Source: Clostridiales bacterium (GTDB taxonomy: Bacteria; Bacillota; Clostridia; Saccharofermentanales; Saccharofermentanaceae). Taken from it: a DNA stretch of 43,680 nt. Location: the NCBI GenBank assembly GCA_017428155.1, contig JAFRRJ010000014.1, positions 1 to 43,680 of the forward strand, in the 5' to 3' direction. Of this stretch, positions 39,434-43,680 are shown piece after piece (position 1 is the stretch's first letter; each line of letters starts with the position of its first letter). The notes below the pieces were generated by a model. It did not search any database. It was not told the origin of the DNA and saw nothing but the letters and a program-made list of their open reading frames with translations. A program made the position numbers and the translations under genes.

Positions 39434-40723
39434 ATGAAGTGGATTAAAGCTCTGGCACCGGCAGGTGCAGTGATGCTTGCCATTACTGTTATTGCCGGTT
39501 GTGATGAGAAGACCGTGACCGGGAAAACAAATGAGCCGGATGAGACAGCGGGGGTCGTAACCGTTAAGACAGAGACTTTAAAGATTGTTCAGCGTGAAGT
39601 GCCTGATGAATTAACAGAGCGCGGGGTGATCATCAGGGGAGACAAGATCCAAGTCGACAGCAGGCATTCCTACCGCCTGTCTGCCGTATCGGATATCCGC
39701 TGGCAGTACGAGTACACAGCCAACTGCAATCTTGATGTGGGGAGCACGGAAGAGGAGTTTACTCAATTCCTTGAAAGATTTGAGCATGTACCCTATATTG
39801 ACATAGGTTCACCCACATCATACGATGCATTTCTGACATTAGATGCCAAAGGTTACGAAGCATACTATGTGCAGTTATTCAGAACGTGCATGTATACAGG
39901 CGACTATTCGGAAGGCCGGATCTATCTTGACGGTGATCCGGGATGCTATGCACCTGTATATGCTGATCCTTCCGGAAAATATATCCTGCTTGAGAGCGGC
40001 TATGTCACTGACGAGATCCTGCTCGCATTCCTTGAGCCTTTAATGGTCAAGGTCGAGATCACGCCTTCGGTTTCCGAGCCGGACGGAAGCTTTGTTTCAG
40101 AAAAATATACAGTCTTAAACAGATGTCTTGATGCTATGCACGAACTTGAAGCGAAGCTAACTGATCTTGATGCCGGTGAGCTCCTCAAGAGTGATGACCT
40201 TGCGTGCATCTCATTTACTGATGAGAACGGCAGAGTGCATGACTACTTTTTCGCTGAAGGAAAATACCTTATAGACGGAAGCCTTGTCTATGAACTTAAA
40301 GATATGAAGGCCGTAACGGACGTGTTCGCGAATGTGGATTTCTGGAAACATCAATACAGACCCCTTACCGAAGCCGAACAGGGATTAGCGGACTATCTTA
40401 ACCTCAAAGGGCCTTACTTTAGCTCTGATCCTGTTTATGCCGATGTTACGGGTGACGGCATTGATGACCTCTGTACAACCGTATCGGGAGGCAGCGGAAT
40501 ATACAGCTGCTATGTTGTGGTCTACGATCCGCAGACGATGACAGGATACAGCTTGTCCGATTATGAATATTACTACTCGATCTCACTTGAAGAGTCCGGT
40601 GACGGAAGGCTTGTAGTCTACAAGTCCAAGGAGATAGGCTGGTCCGGCGATTCTGCAAAGAAAGGTCAGCGCGGAACAGTGGTACTTGTCGACGGGGAAC
40701 TCGTATTTATCGCTGAAGAGTAA
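39434..40723 (+). CDS. Predicted lipoprotein with C-terminal calcium-loop-like motif
   Basis: The 429-aa protein has a signal peptide and lipobox (VIAGC, Cys23) and a Thr/Asp/Glu-rich linker. The mature part has two regions: a beta-rich N-terminal half (IRGDKIQVDSRHSYRLSAVS, WQYEYTANCN) and a C-terminal domain with the DVTGDGIDDL loop, an EF-hand/FG-GAP-like calcium-binding pattern, followed by YVVVYDPQTMTGYSLSDYEY. Related proteins are surface lipoproteins of Clostridia with unknown ligand. Upstream ribosome site is AGGAGATATGTT. It is the last gene before repeat B and follows the palindrome. Confidence 0.8.
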   Translation: MKWIKALAPAGAVMLAITVIAGCDEKTVTGKTNEPDETAGVVTVKTETLKIVQREVPDELTERGVIIRGDKIQVDSRHSYRLSAVSDIRWQYEYTANCNLDVGSTEEEFTQFLERFEHVPYIDIGSPTSYDAFLTLDAKGYEAYYVQLFRTCMYTGDYSEGRIYLDGDPGCYAPVYADPSGKYILLESGYVTDEILLAFLEPLMVKVEITPSVSEPDGSFVSEKYTVLNRCLDAMHELEAKLTDLDAGELLKSDDLACISFTDENGRVHDYFFAEGKYLIDGSLVYELKDMKAVTDVFANVDFWKHQYRPLTEAEQGLADYLNLKGPYFSSDPVYADVTGDGIDDLCTTVSGGSGIYSCYVVVYDPQTMTGYSLSDYEYYYSISLEESGDGRLVVYKSKEIGWSGDSAKKGQRGTVVLVDGELVFIAEE

Positions 40724-40744
40724 AGCGGGTCTTCGGTTTATTTG

Positions 40745-41098
40745 CGTGTCACATTAAATGCTATTTTTCTTCCAACTTTTTTGCATAAAAAGTTGGAAAA
40801 AAGTTGGAATTGACGCAAAATCCAACATTTGTTCCAATATTTTCGGCAAAAAAGTTGGAAGAAAGTTGTACATGATGCGACCCGTCAAAACCGAGTCGCC
40901 GACCGACTTTTCGAGGTAAGAAACTCGAGCATTGAGTCGAGCATTGGCGAAAAACCGCGTCGCCGTCCGACTTTTGGAGATAAGAAACTCGAGCATTGAG
41001 TCGAGCATTGGCGAAAAACCGAGTCGCCGACCGACTTTTCGAGGTAAGAAAGTCGACCATTGGCGAAAAACCGACTTCGCGTCCAACATTTAAGGGTC
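40745..41098. repeat. Interspersed repeat, copy B, with hairpin head and 64-bp tandem units
   Basis: It starts with 37 bases identical to copy A (19757). The head contains a 12-bp stem (40770-40781 with 40787-40798) and a second TTCCAATATTTTCGGC...AAAAAAGTTGGAA module. Then follow two full 64-bp units (40891-40954 and 40955-41018), a shortened one (41019-41070) and an end that matches copy C (41071-41098). Each unit has CGAGCATTGAGTCGAGCATT. The region 40724-41158 contains no supportable gene; frames translate the repeat. Confidence 0.85.
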
Positions 41099-41158
41099 AA
41101 AAATCCGGACATTGAGTTGAACCTCAAATGGAAACGGACATTCCGCATGCTGCACAAC

Positions 41159-41191
41159 AAAAAAGGCGATGACTTTTTTGAAGACATCGCC
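41159..41191 (-). terminator. Rho-independent terminator of the cNMP-binding protein gene
   Basis: On the minus strand GGCGATG-loop-CATCGCC (plus 41165-41191) is followed by TTTTTTGTTGTG (plus 41159-41164 upstream). It lies 26 bp beyond the stop codon at 41218. Confidence 0.85.
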
Positions 41192-41217
41192 GGATCATTA
41201 CCAAATTATATTAAATA

Positions 41218-42138
41218 TCAGTCTTCGTCCTTGCGGCCTGTTGACTCGTAGATCTCCTGGCAAGCCTTGAAGTACTCATAAGTGATGAGTCTTAAGCGGT
41301 AGGAGAGGTTCTTTAAGATCATGTCGATCTTTGCAGGTGAGGTCTTGAAGAGGTTCTCGAGATCCTCAGGGCGGATCAGCTCGACCTTGGTGTCACTGAC
41401 TTCAACGATGGCTGTGGTCTCACGGGGTTCTTCCATAAGCATCTCCATCTCGCCGAAGCATGCGACGGGCTCAACCTCGGAAGTCCTGAATTTGTTTGCT
41501 GCGCCGTAGTTGTTGTAGATGCCTACCTTGCCTGCGTGAACGATATACATGCACTTGCCGACATCGCCTTCCTTGAAGATGATCGTTCCGTAATTGTAGA
41601 TCTCGCCGTCGGAATCCTGCTTGGATACGAGTTCTGATGCTTCGCGGAGAGCTTCGATGCTGGGTCTTTCAAGTCTGAAGTTCTTTGCTGTCATGTAGAT
41701 CGAACGGTTGATCATGGAATTGAAGAAACCGTCATACTTATTGCCGGAGTCAGCCTTGCGGATATCATCGAGAGTCTTCTTGGCTTCGTTATAATCAGCT
41801 GTCATTGCCTTGATCCTGCTTCCGAGAAGCTTCATGATAGCGAGGATCTTGTCGGGGTGCTGTGTGATATAGTCATTCAGCTCTTCAGCCGCAATCTCCG
41901 TAACCTTTACATCACCTGTGGCAACTATTGTGGTGCTGCGGGGATATGTCTTCTCGATTACTGCCATCTCGCCGAAATACTGGCCGGGCTCAAGAATAGC
42001 GATCTGGACCTGATCGTCCTTGCCATAATTCTTGTAAACAGCTACTTTACCCTCCAAAAGCTGGTAGAAAGTATTACCGGAATCGCCCTCTTTGATGATG
42101 ACTTCACCATTGCTGAATGTTTTCTCGATAGTGCTCAT
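41218..42138 (-). CDS. Double cyclic-nucleotide-binding-domain protein
   Basis: I place the start at 42138: AAGGGG lies 8 nt before this ATG, while the upstream frame to 42228 has no site. The 306-aa product consists of two tandem cNMP-binding (CAP-ED) domains joined by a helical linker (about residues 115-185). The phosphate-binding cassettes are FGEMAVIEKTYPRSTTI and FGEMEMLMEEPRETTAI, each with the Glu and Arg that contact the ligand. There is no DNA-binding or kinase domain, so it may signal by protein contact, as in regulatory subunits. The ligand (cAMP, cGMP or other) is unknown. It is followed by a strong terminator. Confidence 0.9.
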   Translation of the reverse strand: MSTIEKTFSNGEVIIKEGDSGNTFYQLLEGKVAVYKNYGKDDQVQIAILEPGQYFGEMAVIEKTYPRSTTIVATGDVKVTEIAAEELNDYITQHPDKILAIMKLLGSRIKAMTADYNEAKKTLDDIRKADSGNKYDGFFNSMINRSIYMTAKNFRLERPSIEALREASELVSKQDSDGEIYNYGTIIFKEGDVGKCMYIVHAGKVGIYNNYGAANKFRTSEVEPVACFGEMEMLMEEPRETTAIVEVSDTKVELIRPEDLENLFKTSPAKIDMILKNLSYRLRLITYEYFKACQEIYESTGRKDED

Positions 42139-42389
42139 GTTGTGACCCCTTTCTTTGTTAAGAAATTCATACCCGTATTTAAGTCTATGTTCATGTGCCG
42201 CGGGCGTCGCTCTTCGTCCGCCGGACACTTAATAGCCCTTAACAACATAGCATAACACGACCCTTAAGCAAAATCGTCAGATAGTATAATGAACACCCTG
42301 ATACATTAGCGATAATGCTGGTGAGTAATCCGGGTTAAAGCTGCTCTATACGTGACCGGTTTCCGGCGGGCACGCCATAAAAACAGAGG

Positions 42390-43157
42390 TTAATCTAAGT
42401 AATACTCGCTGTCCACATAGACAAAGTCGCCGCTGTAAGTCCTGCACAGTATCCTGACGGGCTCGCCCGGGTATTTGAGCTCATAGCTCTGCGTGATGAT
42501 GACAGATCTGCCCGGTTCGACGACTTCGAGATCGGTATCGGGGAGGTCTCTTACCTCGTTGACGACAGTGTAGTAAAGTTCTTTGCCGTTCTGCGTGACC
42601 TCGTCGTAGATGAAAGTGAAGTAGCTGATGTCTCTGTTCGAGTCATTATGAAGCTCAAGAACGATTATAACGGCAGGATTCCCGTCGGTATCTGTCGTCT
42701 CCGTGACGGCTTCAACTTCTATGCTGATCTTTTTCTTATATGCCCTGTCCAGGACAAAGCCCGTCAGCATGAAAAATGCGATGACAATGCCGCAGATCCA
42801 GGCGATGACGAGCGATATGACGTTGTTCCTGTGCTTATCTTTGGTTTTGAATGCCTTGACAGCAAAAAAAGTCGCGGACGCTGCAAAGCTCACGTAAGCA
42901 GTCAGCGTGGTATAGAGAAGGGTGTTAACAAAAAGTCCCCATAAGAGCGCATCGGCGATATGGTCGATGCCGTCTTCGCCGGTGTATTCGAAGGGGAAGA
43001 ACTCCTGTAACAGAAACACGATCCCGAACGCCAGCGCGGCAAACGCAAAGATCCTCGCAAGTCCGGCGGGGTTATCCTTTTTCCGCAGTTTTATTGTCAG
43101 CACCAAAGCTGTAATTACAGCGGCAACGGGCGGCAGGATGGCGATCAGTTCTATCAT
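42390..43157 (-). CDS. Membrane protein with exported beta domain
   Basis: The 255-aa protein has four membrane helices in the first 140 residues (ELIAILPPVAAVITALVLTI, LARIFAFAALAFGIVFLLQE, LYTTLTAYVSFAASATFFAV, VISLVIAWICGIVIAFFMLT) and then an extracytoplasmic domain of about 110 residues with IVLELHNDSNRDISYFTFIY and VVEPGRSVIITQSYELKYPG, probably Ig-like. No named family. GGGGGAATT precedes the ATG. The gap to the upstream gene's end (42139-42389) shows no other feature. To the right it borders the hairpin array. Confidence 0.75.
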   Translation of the reverse strand: MIELIAILPPVAAVITALVLTIKLRKKDNPAGLARIFAFAALAFGIVFLLQEFFPFEYTGEDGIDHIADALLWGLFVNTLLYTTLTAYVSFAASATFFAVKAFKTKDKHRNNVISLVIAWICGIVIAFFMLTGFVLDRAYKKKISIEVEAVTETTDTDGNPAVIIVLELHNDSNRDISYFTFIYDEVTQNGKELYYTVVNEVRDLPDTDLEVVEPGRSVIITQSYELKYPGEPVRILCRTYSGDFVYVDSEYYLD

Positions 43158-43356
43158 GGATTAATTCCCCCTGTTATTCTGTTAAGGGTCCTGACAGGCG
43201 GTGTCTGTCTCATATTAATCTCTCCCTTAAAAGACATGGCCTTTTGTGTGATTATAACATGACACGCCCGGACTTTTTGGCTTCGGGGGCATCGCATCCT
43301 TGCAACACCGGGAGCTCGAAAATGGAAAGGGCGGGAATGAGGCCTGATTTGAGGGG

Positions 43357-43680
43357 TATCACAAATTCCTAAAAAATCGGACTTTTATGACACGAACGGG
43401 GTTCTAAAATATCGCGAATGCCTCGAATATTCGCATTTTATGATACGAACGCGGGAAAAAATATCATAAATGCCTCGATTTCCCACATTTTATGATACAG
43501 GAAGGCCTTAAAAATATCATAAATCATGTAGTTTTTGCGATTTTGTGATACCAAGAGTCCTGAATATCACAAAACCCCAAAAACAGGCCTGTTTGAGATA
43601 CGGGAAGAGGGTATAAATATCTCAAATGCCTATGAAAATGGCAGTTTGAAATACGGAGGCGGTGAAAAATATCTCTAATC
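43357..43680. repeat. Hairpin array, 37-bp units every 50-53 bp, continues past the window
   Basis: Units of 37 bp start TATC and end GATAC (or near variants) at 43357, 43410, 43462, 43515, 43565, 43618 and 43670 (last one cut). Between units are purine-rich gaps of 13-16 bp. The end of one unit is complementary to the start of the next across the gap: ATGATA/TATCAT (twice), GTGATA/TATCAC, and GAGATA/TATCTC. The stem sequence changes but pairing remains. Spacing resembles CRISPR, but units vary too much. The gap 43158-43356 holds nothing identifiable. Confidence 0.85.

Noticed and set aside
40754..41187. Three overlapping minus-strand frames of about 100 codons in repeat B
   Set aside because: All translate the 64-bp units in different frames (a repeated ANARLNAR-type peptide) and none has a ribosome site.
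43357..43680. CRISPR array
   Set aside because: The regular spacing is suggestive, but the 37-bp units differ from each other, the gaps are only 13-16 bp, and no cas genes are near.

Overview
This window looks like a chromosomal segment of an anaerobic, gut- or rumen-type Clostridia bacterium (Firmicutes). The reasons are purine-rich Shine-Dalgarno sites (GGAGG-type) before almost every gene, many small Cys-anchored lipoproteins, repeated zinc-ribbon plus membrane proteins, a type III pantothenate kinase next to an ECF-type S component, and a GH95 fucosidase. No rRNA, tRNA or CRISPR locus was recognised. Genus and species cannot be named from the sequence alone.

Layout. (1) 1-2,400: the end of an ISL3-type transposase with its terminal repeat, then about 600 bp of non-coding repeats, a DUF2809 membrane protein and a lipoprotein. 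(2) 2,400-8,930: a visibly AT-rich minus-strand island of three genes: a 1,288-aa metallophosphoesterase fused to a NACHT/STAND-like P-loop NTPase, a single-pass membrane protein with two OB-fold-like extracytoplasmic segments, and a four-helix membrane protein. It closes with an intrinsic terminator. This is the best candidate here for an undescribed (anti-phage or conflict) system. (3) 8,990-14,450: housekeeping and accessory genes: MBL-fold hydrolase, membrane protein, glycerate kinase, lipoprotein, XRE regulator with zinc ribbon, dCTP deaminase, and a MazEF toxin-antitoxin pair. (4) 14,488-16,674: three tandem paralogous zinc-ribbon/coiled-coil/membrane proteins. (5) 16,895-19,666: a lipoprotein directly coupled to a GH95 alpha-L-fucosidase-type enzyme. 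(6) 20,079-28,714: a run of envelope proteins, mostly plus strand: lipoproteins, a WG-repeat protein, three tandem membrane-anchored paralogues, and a DUF6273 lipoprotein ending in a strong terminator. (7) 28,812-31,114 (minus): a CoaX-like protein lacking the catalytic Asp, an ECF S component with a structured leader, and an XRE/GyrI-like regulator. (8) 31,415-35,953: two adjacent bacterial dynamin-like GTPases plus a small partner gene, apparently one operon. (9) 36,049-40,723: lipoprotein, PrsW-type membrane protease with zinc ribbons, TPM-domain protein, DUF3592-like protein, lipoprotein. (10) 41,218-43,157 (minus): a double cyclic-nucleotide-binding-domain protein and a membrane protein.

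Between genes there are two kinds of repeat DNA. One is a repeat family seen at about 386-448, 19,757-20,006 and 40,745-41,098, with long TTCCAAC/GTTGGAA hairpins and 64-bp tandem units. The other is a hairpin array at the right edge (43,357 to the end; period 50-53 bp). In that array the stem sequence changes from one hairpin to the next while the two arms stay complementary. A two-copy hairpin repeat with similar stems lies near the left edge (190-298).

Functional reading: much of the window serves the cell envelope (lipoproteins, membrane proteins, intramembrane protease). It is interrupted by candidate conflict modules: the MPE-NTPase island, MazEF and the dynamin pair. Functions of most lipoproteins and paralogous families are unknown and are described rather than named.
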